Of a stretch of DNA of 64,000 bases, positions 43,131 to 51,792 are shown in pieces. Source of the DNA: SG-bin7 sp964498095 (GTDB taxonomy: Bacteria > Bdellovibrionota > Bdellovibrionia > Bdellovibrionales > SG-bin7); contig CAZCFY010000004.1 in the NCBI GenBank assembly GCA_964498095.1, positions 1-64,000 of the forward strand, given 5' to 3'. The stretch's first letter is position 1, and each line of letters begins with the position of its first letter. The position numbers were made by a program, and so were the translations under genes. The notes beneath the pieces were generated by a model that saw only the letters and a list, made by a program, of their open reading frames with translations, did no database searches and was not told the origin of the DNA.

Positions 43131-45848
43131 TTACTTTAAGTTTTGTGGAAAGCGTGTATCAGTATTATCAATCAAAGCTAAGCTTCCTTTAGCGTTGATA
43201 GTGGCGTAAATTTTCTTAATGCGTTGAGCACGCGCTGGGTCCGCCTGCTTAATGGTCGAAATGTAAGACGAAATTTCACGTCTAAGTGATTTCGTAATAC
43301 GGTCACGTACAGGAACGGCACCCATCTTTTTCTCCATGCTCGTATCGACCGTAAATTTAACGTATTCGTTACTTACGGTGACATCGATCCGATGGCTCTC
43401 CATAATTGCCTGGCGAAGTTCTGCGATAAATTTATAAGAAATGAGTTCTAAGTCCTTTGTTTCAAGACCGCGGAAAACCACAACTGAGTTTTCAATTCGC
43501 GACCAGAAATGTAGTGGGATCTGTTCTTTCTCTGGAGTTTCCTTATTGAGAACATAGTCGCGCACTTCGCGCACCATTTGTTCGTGATCAACCGAAGCCG
43601 GTTTATCCAAGATCATGTGTTGCGCGTAGTTACCCGTCATGATTATGATCGAGTTACGTAAATTGATTTCGTTTTTAGTGCCTTCGGCGTAAATACCTGT
43701 TTCAATCAAACCGCGCAGTTCGCTTAAGGTATCTTTTGCATTTGGACTCTTGTCGACTTCGTCCATTAACAAGATAAATGGCTTTCCTTCCATCGCCTTA
43801 ATTTGACGGTATTGGCTAGAAGCCGCATCAAATTGCGCAAAGAAGTTCATATCTACTTTTACGATGGGGATTTTCAAGAATTCAGAAATCACCTGAACAG
43901 ATTGGGTTTTGCCAACACCCGTAGGACCGACAAATAACATGGTCGCCAAAGGTTTATCCATTTTCACAACACCTAAAGAAAGCGACGAGAACTCACCTAA
44001 GATTTTACTTTTAGCGTCCGCCTGACCAATGATTTCGTTGTCAAAGTGCTTGCGGAAGGCAGCCATATCGATATTTTCGATGGCTTCAGAGTCAAAAACA
44101 TTTGAAAGCAAAAAGCGTTTAGCCTCTTGTAAAGAAATTTGCTTTTGGGCTTGGCCTTTTTTACCCACAGTTCCGAAAGCTTTCGCCAAAGACTCGGCGA
44201 CTTTGTAAGAGCGCAGCGGCTCAACCTCTAAGGGATTAAGTTCTTTAGCTGTACTAATAATGGCGCCTAGAACTTTTTCGCTAAAAGATACGTTGTAAGA
44301 GTCAGCGAGCTTTTTCATCTTAGCGTTTAACATTAGTTCTAGTTCATGGGCCGAAGGTTGCGACATAGCGATGACGTTACCGAGACGGCGAAGTGTGGGG
44401 TTAGAAGCTTCCGCTTTTTCCCAAACGTCGTTATTCGCTGTCGTAATAATTTTCATTGAACCTGCGGCGATATCTTCGCGGAATAAAGTCATGAATATGT
44501 CCATCGCCTTAGGCGCATTCGTGGGACCAAGAGACGGATCATCTAAGAAGTTTTCCATGATAACGATAACTTTTTTATTTTTAAGAGCCATCATTACCTT
44601 GTCCATGGGGTTTTCTGTTTTATTTTGCGCCGCTGCTTTAGCTGCCTCTTGCAGTTTCACAAAAGAAGAGATCGGCAGGGAAAATACTTCGTAATCGGCA
44701 AATTCTGGGGCTTGGTTGCGTTTATTCGTGAATGATTTAACAAAACCGCGGATTAAGGAATCTTGACCAATTCCGTAGGGGCCGATGATACTTACCCAAG
44801 TATTTGTTTGGCTCTTTAAAGCCATTAAAATTTTGTCGTTATATTCTGGGCGGACGATCTCAAGATCAAAATTACCCATGCGGCTTCGGCGTCCCCAGTC
44901 TTCTCCATAACTCATTAACACGTTCATTTCTTCGGCCGACACACGGTCACTTGTTGATTTCGAAGAGACGCTGGAAAGATTGCCTTCGGGGTTAACGAAA
45001 AAATGCGTAAAACCACCCGCTGGTTTTGGGGCTTTTACGATCGCATTGTTATCGCGAAAACTATAGGTCTCATTTGATTTTTTCTCGAATACAACTTCTT
45101 TGGCACCAACTTCGCCAATACCGGAAATAGAAGTGTAGGTCATCGCGTCGCCATCTTGTAAGAAGAACCCGTCGGCAGAAAAGGCGATTTGCGGTTGATT
45201 ACTTGTCACACTGGGCTTAGCTAAGACTTTACTTTTTCCGGTTTTATTAACCATGACAAGTTCGTTCTCATTTGACATATAAATGATACTTTCGCCGTCG
45301 CGGGTTACCGCATAGCGAACGGGATTTGCAAACTTCGGCACATCAAAGGGCTTACGGGATGCGCTTTCGTTAACAATTTCGTGGGGAATAAAAGCCACCG
45401 AAAGATTTTCGCCAACGCCTAGGAAGGCGCCATTAATCACTGGCACAATTACGCGCGGTACGCCTTTGGCGATACGTTGATTTTCTCTATTTTGATTTTG
45501 GATCAGAAAGCTCTGGTTGTTAAATAGCGCCCAGATTTCATTACGTGTATTGCGCAAAATTCCTGGGGCGTAGCCCGCGATAATTTGCTCATCCTTATTA
45601 AAAGGACTGTTCCACAAACCTCCCGAAACTAAGTTTTGCACGACGTCTTGGCGATTTGATAAAAGCTCCGGGCGATACAAATAGATGCCGGCTTTTACCG
45701 GTAAATTAGCTTTCGCAAAATGCTCTTCGGCCTCATGGTAAATGACCATATAATCTGTTGTTGGGCGAATATCTCCGGCCAGGGCGGCAACGGTAGAAAA
45801 GCAATAAATTGCTGAAAGGAATAAAGATTTCTGTGTGATCCAAACCAT
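43131..45848 (-). CDS. Exported AAA+ protein: propeller-like N-domain, dead D1, active-looking D2
   Basis: 905 aa. Signal peptide LFLSAIYCFSTVAALA-GD. Residues 30-320 resemble a beta-propeller (VRYAVTRDGESIIYMSNENE; GKSKVLAKPSV). D1 keeps the fold but its Walker A reads GPYGIGQDS near 358 (Lys lost) and Walker B VIVIMENF (Asp lost), so it should not hydrolyse ATP. D2 is intact: GPTGVGKTQS near 644, ILLMDEVDKS near 697, sensor-1-like IIIMTGN, and arginine region HFWSRIEN. No GYVG pore loop. First gene of the long operon; GGAG lies about eleven bases before the ATG. Confidence 0.85.
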   Translation of the reverse strand: MVWITQKSLFLSAIYCFSTVAALAGDIRPTTDYMVIYHEAEEHFAKANLPVKAGIYLYRPELLSNRQDVVQNLVSGGLWNSPFNKDEQIIAGYAPGILRNTRNEIWALFNNQSFLIQNQNRENQRIAKGVPRVIVPVINGAFLGVGENLSVAFIPHEIVNESASRKPFDVPKFANPVRYAVTRDGESIIYMSNENELVMVNKTGKSKVLAKPSVTSNQPQIAFSADGFFLQDGDAMTYTSISGIGEVGAKEVVFEKKSNETYSFRDNNAIVKAPKPAGGFTHFFVNPEGNLSSVSSKSTSDRVSAEEMNVLMSYGEDWGRRSRMGNFDLEIVRPEYNDKILMALKSQTNTWVSIIGPYGIGQDSLIRGFVKSFTNKRNQAPEFADYEVFSLPISSFVKLQEAAKAAAQNKTENPMDKVMMALKNKKVIVIMENFLDDPSLGPTNAPKAMDIFMTLFREDIAAGSMKIITTANNDVWEKAEASNPTLRRLGNVIAMSQPSAHELELMLNAKMKKLADSYNVSFSEKVLGAIISTAKELNPLEVEPLRSYKVAESLAKAFGTVGKKGQAQKQISLQEAKRFLLSNVFDSEAIENIDMAAFRKHFDNEIIGQADAKSKILGEFSSLSLGVVKMDKPLATMLFVGPTGVGKTQSVQVISEFLKIPIVKVDMNFFAQFDAASSQYRQIKAMEGKPFILLMDEVDKSPNAKDTLSELRGLIETGIYAEGTKNEINLRNSIIIMTGNYAQHMILDKPASVDHEQMVREVRDYVLNKETPEKEQIPLHFWSRIENSVVVFRGLETKDLELISYKFIAELRQAIMESHRIDVTVSNEYVKFTVDTSMEKKMGAVPVRDRITKSLRREISSYISTIKQADPARAQRIKKIYATINAKGSLALIDNTDTRFPQNLK

Positions 45849-45979
45849 ATACGTACTCCAAAATCACATTTAGTTTTAATTAGTTAACGCGCCATATTAA
45901 CATAGGCAGGGGACCTTAGAAAGTTTGCAATCAGACCCATGAAAAGAATTCCCAAAGGGACAAAAAACGGCAGGTGAAG

Positions 45980-46056
45980 TGGTGATCCCGGCAGGAATTG
46001 AACCTGCGGCCCCCAGTTTAGGAAACTAGTGCTCTATCCAACTGAGCTACGGGATC
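45980..46056 (-). tRNA. tRNA-Arg (anticodon CCT)
   Basis: 77 nt on the minus strand. Acceptor stem GATCCCG/CGGGATC, D arm GCTC...GAGC, anticodon stem CTAGT/ACTGG with loop TTCCTAA (anticodon CCT, reads AGG), T arm GCAGG-TTCAATT-CCTGC, discriminator A and encoded CCA. All stems pair. Its 3' end points toward the exported AAA+ operon. I found no second copy of the 3' end that would mark an integrated element. Confidence 0.97.
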
Positions 46057-46153
46057 ACACTCATTTGGTTAACGCCGAAAAGTAATGAAATCAAGACATT
46101 AAGTTACTTGCTCGAGGGGCTCCCGTCTTTTAAAAAATGGCCAGGAGTGGCCG

Positions 46154-46936
46154 ATGCCGCGAATTTTCTTCTTAGGTTTGTTTTTGGCCCTTTTGTTGGC
46201 GGGATGCGGGACTCGTTCGCAAGAAACATTTCGGGCCCAAGGAATTTATGGCGTGTGGTCCACTGATCGCATGGTGGATGGTCAAGTTAACAGAATTACC
46301 CTGGATATTTACGAAAACAAAACGATTTTTTCTACTCAATGCATTTCCCAAGGCCAAAGCGCCGAAGTGAATGCCGATATTCCCACAAATGCCACGGCGA
46401 CCGAATATACAATATTAATAGGAATAGACCACGTATCCGCCAATGGAGCTATCAATTGCAAAATTCAGCTGCAACCGGTGACCGCCAATTACCACGTCGC
46501 CAATAATATACTGGAAATGAATTTTAACAATGAGACCACGCGCTTTCATTATTTGCGGCCAAATTCTTCCAGTAATATTCCAATTCCAAAGCCCAAAGCC
46601 CAATCAAACTCAATTTTAGGAACTTGGAGTACACAGCAAGTTTCAAATGAGGGTTACTACATTACAATGACGATGGTTGTGGAACAAGATTCAACGACCT
46701 TCACGAATCTTTGCGAATTTAATGGCGAGCATGCCGAGGTTTCAGAAACAATACCCACTGAGATTGAGGGACAGAAACTAAAAACAGCTAACGCCGTAGA
46801 CAAGCAAAAACGCGCTGGCAACATAATCTGCACTTTAACAATAAAAGAAGGTGAGTTAGATTTTTCGGTAGACGAAAATTATTTAAAGATCTCTCTCTTT
46901 AATCAAGAACCGTTAATCTTAATGCGAAAAAATTAA
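46154..46936 (+). CDS. Lipoprotein with two copies of a small beta-rich domain
   Basis: 260 aa. Signal FLGLFLALLLAGC, lipobox LAGC. Two repeated units: residues 30-140 (GIYGVWSTDR, ITLDIYENKTIFSTQC) and 152-258 (SILGTWSTQQ, ITMTMVVEQDSTTFTNLC), each followed by a second Cys-bearing strand (AINCKIQL; NIICTLTI). The layout suggests a lipocalin-like barrel with a disulfide per unit. A Pro/Ser/Asn linker joins them. AGGAG lies nine bases before the ATG. Three bases before the next gene, which encodes a single unit of the same domain. Confidence 0.75.
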   Translation: MPRIFFLGLFLALLLAGCGTRSQETFRAQGIYGVWSTDRMVDGQVNRITLDIYENKTIFSTQCISQGQSAEVNADIPTNATATEYTILIGIDHVSANGAINCKIQLQPVTANYHVANNILEMNFNNETTRFHYLRPNSSSNIPIPKPKAQSNSILGTWSTQQVSNEGYYITMTMVVEQDSTTFTNLCEFNGEHAEVSETIPTEIEGQKLKTANAVDKQKRAGNIICTLTIKEGELDFSVDENYLKISLFNQEPLILMRKN

Positions 46937-46939
46937 CTT

Positions 46940-47353
46940 ATGTTACTAAGATTTTTTACCGCTATTTTACTTTTATTTTTCAGTAGCGCCTGTCAACAGA
47001 GCTCGACTTCACTTGCCCCGACACCCGAAGTCCCGACACCCGAGGGAATTTTTGGTGTCTGGAATTTAGATTCTCCCGAATGGAATGCGAAATTAACTCT
47101 GGATATTCGCGACAGTTACACCGTCATCAGGCAACGATGCTTTCATGCCGGCGACGCGGCGGTTGTCGAAATAGAGGTTCCCTCAAAAGTAGTTGATAGT
47201 GAGTTTATAATTTTTGCGGGTGCCGAACGCGAGACGGCGCGCGGACTCTTTGGCTGCCGCCTACGAGTAGAAGCGTATTCAACTTCTTTCCGTCGGACAG
47301 GAAACCAACTTGAAATTAATTTTAACGGCGAAACATCCCTCTTCAAAAGGTAA
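46940..47353 (+). CDS. Lipoprotein with one copy of the same beta-rich domain
   Basis: 137 aa. Signal FFTAILLLFFSSAC, lipobox SSAC. After a Pro/Thr linker comes GIFGVWNLDSPEW, LTLDIRDSYTVIRQRC, GLFGCRLRVEAYS and LEINFNGETSLF, which match the units of the preceding gene. It is therefore a paralogue made by duplication of one domain. The stop codon TAA sits in AAAAGGTAA immediately before the inverted-repeat element at 47356. Confidence 0.75.
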   Translation: MLLRFFTAILLLFFSSACQQSSTSLAPTPEVPTPEGIFGVWNLDSPEWNAKLTLDIRDSYTVIRQRCFHAGDAAVVEIEVPSKVVDSEFIIFAGAERETARGLFGCRLRVEAYSTSFRRTGNQLEINFNGETSLFKR

Positions 47354-47355
47354 TA

Positions 47356-47449
47356 GAAAAGGTGCCCGACACCAAATCATGAAGCAACGCTTCACTCCTA
47401 GAGTGAGCATGACGCGGTATGGACTGGATTTGGTGTCGGGCACCTTTTC
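47356..47449. terminator. Perfect 23-bp inverted repeat, likely bidirectional terminator
   Basis: 47356-47378 is the exact reverse complement of 47427-47449; the arms contain AAAAGGTGCCCGACACC. The 48-base interior can form smaller hairpins (GAAGC/GCTTC, CACTC/GAGTG). A T-rich stretch follows on the right. It lies between the convergent lipoprotein gene and pilR, so it can end both transcripts. The core resembles REP-type palindromes and shares the AAAGGT...ACC design with the dispersed repeat at 6584. Confidence 0.85.
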
Positions 47450-47461
47450 TTTTGCCTTTTC

Positions 47462-48868
47462 TTATTCGTCGTCGAGTTCGTCGTCGCCGATGGTGCCGAG
47501 ACCGTATTTTTCTACGCGGTAACGCATGGACCGAAACGTGATTCCCAAAAGCTTAGCGGCTTTCTTCTTAATTCCGCCAGCAGCATGAATCGCTTTTATT
47601 AAGAGCTCTTTTTCGATTTGCCCCATTACCTTGTCAAGATCGACGCCCTCTTCAGTAATTTGAATCTCATTACTAGAGGCCATTTTGCGCCCCGAAGGCG
47701 TATTCACGTATGGAGGTAAGCTCTCCGGCAGGATTTCCGCTCCCGCCTCAAGAGCCACCGTGCGCTCAATTAAGTTTTCTAGCTCCCGTACGTTTCCTGG
47801 GTAATCGTATTTTTTAAGTACTTCCATTGCCTCATGGGAAATCGTAGAAATATTCTTTCCAAGCTTTTGCGCATACTTTCTTAAGAAGTGACCCGCTAAG
47901 GTCGGAATATCGTCACGGCGCTCACGCAGTGGCGGAGTTTTAATATTAATAACGTTTAAGCGGTAATAAAGATCTTGGCGAAACGTACTTTGCGCCACCA
48001 TATCTTCGAGAACTTTATTAGTTGCCGCGATTAAGCGGACGTCGACTTTGATATCGTCGATCGCACCTACGCGCCGAATGACTTTTTCCTGAATCGAGCG
48101 CAAAAGTTTAACTTGAATTTGCAGCGGCAGTTCACCGACCTCATCTAAGAATAAAGTTCCACCACTGGCCACCTCGAATAACCCCGCTTTATCGGCGACG
48201 GCTCCCGTAAAAGAACCTTTCTTATGACCAAACATTTCTGATTCCATTAGGGCCTCAGGAATAGCGCCGCAGTTAATCGTCACAAAGGGTTTATTTTTAA
48301 GAGGACCATTATAGTGAATGGCTTTGGCAATGAGTTCTTTTCCAGTTCCAGACTCTCCGGTAATCAAAACGTTAGTTGGTGCCGATGAAACCCGCTTAAT
48401 TAAATCGTAAATTCGGTGCATGGGCTCTGAGTTACCAACGATGTTTTGAAAACTATACTCTACTTCGAGTTCTTTTTTGAGAGTCCGGTTTTCAACTTCT
48501 AAGTTCTGACTACGAAGCGCGTTCGCAATATTGATACGCACTTCGTCTATCTTAAAGGGCTTGGTAATATAATCGTACGCACCCATCTTCATCGCTTCGA
48601 CGGCGCTCTCGGTGGTACCAAAGGCGGTAATCATTAAGAATATTATATTCGGACTCGTGTCTTTGACATGTTTTAACAGTTCTATGCCGGTAACGTTAGG
48701 CATTTGTAAGTCAGAGATAATCATGTCAAAGGTTTTACCCTTAAGGAGATCAATGGCTTGCTGACCATCTTCCGCCAAGGTTACAGAGTAACCTTCTTTT
48801 TTCAGCATGATATCGAGAAACTCCCGAATCGACTCCTCATCATCAACAACCATTATTCTGGATTTCAT
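47462..48868 (-). CDS. pilR: PilR: sigma-54-dependent response regulator
   Basis: 468 aa. Receiver domain 1-120 with phospho-acceptor Asp in MIISDLQMPN near residue 52; AAA+ domain with GESGTGKE, GSFTGA (sigma-54 contact loop, Ser for the usual Ala) and LFLDEVGELP; C-terminal Fis-type helix-turn-helix (KKKAAKLLGITFRSMRYRVE). Activates sigma-54 promoters such as the pilin gene in response to PilS. Start overlaps the pilS stop by four bases. Confidence 0.93.
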   Translation of the reverse strand: MKSRIMVVDDEESIREFLDIMLKKEGYSVTLAEDGQQAIDLLKGKTFDMIISDLQMPNVTGIELLKHVKDTSPNIIFLMITAFGTTESAVEAMKMGAYDYITKPFKIDEVRINIANALRSQNLEVENRTLKKELEVEYSFQNIVGNSEPMHRIYDLIKRVSSAPTNVLITGESGTGKELIAKAIHYNGPLKNKPFVTINCGAIPEALMESEMFGHKKGSFTGAVADKAGLFEVASGGTLFLDEVGELPLQIQVKLLRSIQEKVIRRVGAIDDIKVDVRLIAATNKVLEDMVAQSTFRQDLYYRLNVINIKTPPLRERRDDIPTLAGHFLRKYAQKLGKNISTISHEAMEVLKKYDYPGNVRELENLIERTVALEAGAEILPESLPPYVNTPSGRKMASSNEIQITEEGVDLDKVMGQIEKELLIKAIHAAGGIKKKAAKLLGITFRSMRYRVEKYGLGTIGDDELDDE

Positions 48869-50598
48869 GAACGTCCCCTCTTTAATATTTCCAACGAATT
48901 CTTCTCTTTGGTCAACACTTCTATTTTACTATTCACAACTTCTTCGTTCGCCGGGAACTCAATCATGAATTCAGTACCCCTACCCAGCTCACTGTCTATA
49001 TAGACCTTAGCCCCGTGCACCTCTAAAATTTTGTGCGTCACGGCCAATCCCAGACCCGTTCCATTTTTTTTCGTCGTGTGAAACGGTTCGAACATTTTTT
49101 TAACCGACAACTCATTCATCCCGACACCTTCATCACGCACCTTTAAAACCACTTTTTCGGGATAATCCAAGGTGCGTACCGTAATCCGCCCGGAGTCTTT
49201 GCCCTCCATGGCCTGGTAAGCATTTATGACTATGTTTAAAATCGCCTGCTTTAATTTATTAAAATTACCAAGGATTAACTTCTGCGCCTGTAAATCTAAT
49301 GCGAGGCTAATTTTATGGTTCAAATTTTTGTTCATTTTTAGCAGCTCACAAACACTGGTGACGACTTCATTAAGGTTAATTTGCGTCTCGGGACTGCCTT
49401 CTGGCCGCACGAAATCTAAAAACTCACCAACGAGTCCATTGAGCCGCTTTATTTCTTTCATCACGATATTCATTAGTTTGGTTTCATCTTCCGTTTGGCT
49501 CTTGAGTAAAGAAAATAACAACTCGACGCTGCCGCTGATGCTCGCCAAGGGATTTCTGATCTCGTGTGCGATCCCGGCGGCCAACTGCCCGATGGCGGCC
49601 ATTTTTTCCGCCTGCCTAACGTCACTCTCTAGCTTGTGGATTTCCGTGTTATCCTGGAAAAGCAAAATAAAACCAGATAACTCCCCTTCATTTTCCCGCA
49701 TAGAGGAACAAATAATTTCGTAAATTCTTTTTTCGTCTTCGGTTTTTCGCATGTGAAGTATGCGGCGGTGAGGAATTAATTCCGAGCGCAGCTTCGGGGC
49801 CTCGGCCCTTTTATCGAAATACTCCGCGAAATGAGGAAATACTCGCGTAATCGGCTGCCCCATCAGATTTTCGCGTAAATTTAAAATCTTTAGAGTTGCA
49901 GGGTTACTGTGGATTATGCGGCCGAAAGAGTCCATCGTAATAATTCCCGTCGGCACGTTATCGACGATAAGTTTGTTATAATCTTGTAAGACTTGTATAT
50001 CGCGGCCACGCTCTTTGAGCTCCACGCCCATCGTAGTAATTTGCTCACTGAGCAGTCCGGACAATACCGCGACGACAAAAAATGCAAGATTATTAATACC
50101 CAGTACGAAAATGATCTTTTGCCCTATTTCCTCCGTACCAATGAGTAGTAAAATGCTAAAGAGAATTGACGTCCATAACGCTAAAACCACTGCCCCACGG
50201 GTTCGAAACACAAAGCCGCAAAGAACAATATTTACCAGGAATAAAAACAGGAAAATAGATTGGCTCACGCCGGAATGATAGATGATAGCGGTCAAAAGAA
50301 TCGTATCAAACGCAAAGATAGCAGCCGTGATAAGCCAATTCTTAAGGGCGCTATCAAAAAACCAGGTATAAACAAAGTGGACAAAGCAGGCACAAGCCAG
50401 CAACCCATAAATCGGCGTGATTAAATCTAGGTTCACGAAGTGCGGCTGTTGAATTGTAAGCAGGGCCGTAACGGACATGATAGCGACATAAAAGCCAACG
50501 CGAATGACCTCCACAACAAGCATTTGGTTTGCCCGTTGTGAAAAGTCAAAAATCAATTTGTTCTTCTTAAGTATGTCCCCTAGTACTCTCATTATCAC
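48865..50598 (-). CDS. pilS: PilS: membrane histidine kinase
   Basis: 577 aa. About six N-terminal membrane helices (30-190), a PAS domain (IVDNVPTGIITMDSFGRIIH), then HisKA with the phosphorylated His in IAHEIRNPLASISGSVELL near residue 350, and a GHKL ATPase (NIVINAYQAM N box, VRDEGVGMN G1 box, GTGLGLAVTHKI G2 box). Partner of PilR. Overlaps pilC and pilR by four bases each, so the pilus motor genes and their regulators are one translationally coupled operon. Confidence 0.93.
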   Translation of the reverse strand: MIMRVLGDILKKNKLIFDFSQRANQMLVVEVIRVGFYVAIMSVTALLTIQQPHFVNLDLITPIYGLLACACFVHFVYTWFFDSALKNWLITAAIFAFDTILLTAIIYHSGVSQSIFLFLFLVNIVLCGFVFRTRGAVVLALWTSILFSILLLIGTEEIGQKIIFVLGINNLAFFVVAVLSGLLSEQITTMGVELKERGRDIQVLQDYNKLIVDNVPTGIITMDSFGRIIHSNPATLKILNLRENLMGQPITRVFPHFAEYFDKRAEAPKLRSELIPHRRILHMRKTEDEKRIYEIICSSMRENEGELSGFILLFQDNTEIHKLESDVRQAEKMAAIGQLAAGIAHEIRNPLASISGSVELLFSLLKSQTEDETKLMNIVMKEIKRLNGLVGEFLDFVRPEGSPETQINLNEVVTSVCELLKMNKNLNHKISLALDLQAQKLILGNFNKLKQAILNIVINAYQAMEGKDSGRITVRTLDYPEKVVLKVRDEGVGMNELSVKKMFEPFHTTKKNGTGLGLAVTHKILEVHGAKVYIDSELGRGTEFMIEFPANEEVVNSKIEVLTKEKNSLEILKRGRS

Positions 50599-51788
50599 CC
50601 GAATGTAGAGGCCATATTGAATACCGGCAGGTACATCGCAATTACGATGAATGCAATGATAACCCCTAGCACGACCATCAACATGGGTTCGATCAACGTC
50701 GTCATAGTAGAAACGGCAACATCAACTTCTTCCTCAAAAAAATCAGCTACTTTCGAGAGCATTGAATCAAGTGATCCCGTTTGCTCGCCGATGGAAATCA
50801 TCTGAATAACCATATTAGGAATGCATTTGTGTTTCGATAAAGGCGCCGCAATGGTCTTACCATTAGTAATCGACTCTTTGGACTCCATGAATGCGGATTC
50901 AATATCAAAGTTATTCACGACTCGTGCGGAGACTTCGAGGCCTTCCACTATCGGAATACCTGACGCCAATAAAGTCGACAGTGTTCGACTGAACCGCGCG
51001 ATTGCCCCCTTTTGAACGACGCCGCCTAAAACGGGAACGCTTAAAATAAAGTGATCCAAAATGCGCTTACCGCCCTCGGTTTTCGCCCAATTGTAAATGA
51101 TGAAGCCCACGATAAACATTCCCATCAACATCATGTACCAGTAGTTGGCAAAACCTTCGCTGAGATTGACCACAAACTGCGTTAGCCCTGGCAACTCTTT
51201 ACCTTGAGAGTTGAACATGCTCTTAAATTTCGGTACGACGAAAATCATGATGGCCGCAATAACCGCAAAGGCCACGAGAATAATCATGGCGGGATAAAAC
51301 ATCGCGCTACGTACTTTCTGCCGAACTTTTACGGATTTTTCTATATAGATGGCCAAACGCCCCAAAACGACGTCGAGCACCCCGCTCTGCTCTCCCGCGC
51401 GAATGAGATTGCGATAGAGTTTATCAAAGGCCCCTGGATGCTCATCCATCGCCGCGGCCAATGTGCGGCCTTTGTTAACGTCATCGACAATTTGATTGAT
51501 TGTGGCGCGTAGCGGTTCACACGAGGAAGCACTCGCCAACATCTGCAAACACTGAATAATTTGAATACCAGAAGTCACCAGAGTTGCGAACTGGCGGGTG
51601 AACACCTGCAAATCCTTAAGGGGTACCCGCCGGTAAATGCGGGCGGCGCCCCCTTGCTGAACAAGAGAAATAGGCGTTAAATTTTCGGCACGTAATCTAA
51701 CACGGGCTTCAGTTTCATTCTTGGCCTTTATGGTCCCAGTACGAATTTTGCCGTCGGGAGATTTTACTTCAAACTTAAATGTCGCCAT
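50595..51788 (-). CDS. pilC: PilC: type IV pilus inner-membrane platform protein
   Basis: 397 aa of the GspF family. An N-terminal cytoplasmic part (FKFEVKSPDGKIRTGTIKAK; LTPISL) is followed by two GspF repeats: FTRQFATLVTSGIQIIQCLQ near residue 65 and FSRTLSTLLASGIPIVEGLE near 270, with three hydrophobic helices (FYPAMIILVAFAVIAAIMIF; MMLMGMFIVGFIIYNW; MLMVVLGVIIAFIVIAMYLP). Couples the PilB/PilT motors to pilus assembly. Four bases from pilT. Confidence 0.95.
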   Translation of the reverse strand: MATFKFEVKSPDGKIRTGTIKAKNETEARVRLRAENLTPISLVQQGGAARIYRRVPLKDLQVFTRQFATLVTSGIQIIQCLQMLASASSCEPLRATINQIVDDVNKGRTLAAAMDEHPGAFDKLYRNLIRAGEQSGVLDVVLGRLAIYIEKSVKVRQKVRSAMFYPAMIILVAFAVIAAIMIFVVPKFKSMFNSQGKELPGLTQFVVNLSEGFANYWYMMLMGMFIVGFIIYNWAKTEGGKRILDHFILSVPVLGGVVQKGAIARFSRTLSTLLASGIPIVEGLEVSARVVNNFDIESAFMESKESITNGKTIAAPLSKHKCIPNMVIQMISIGEQTGSLDSMLSKVADFFEEEVDVAVSTMTTLIEPMLMVVLGVIIAFIVIAMYLPVFNMASTFG

Positions 51789-51792
51789 CTAA

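Noticed and set aside
45980..46056. Integrated element with attL/attR at the tRNA
   Set aside because: No integrase, no repeated tRNA 3' segment and no phage genes were found in the window.
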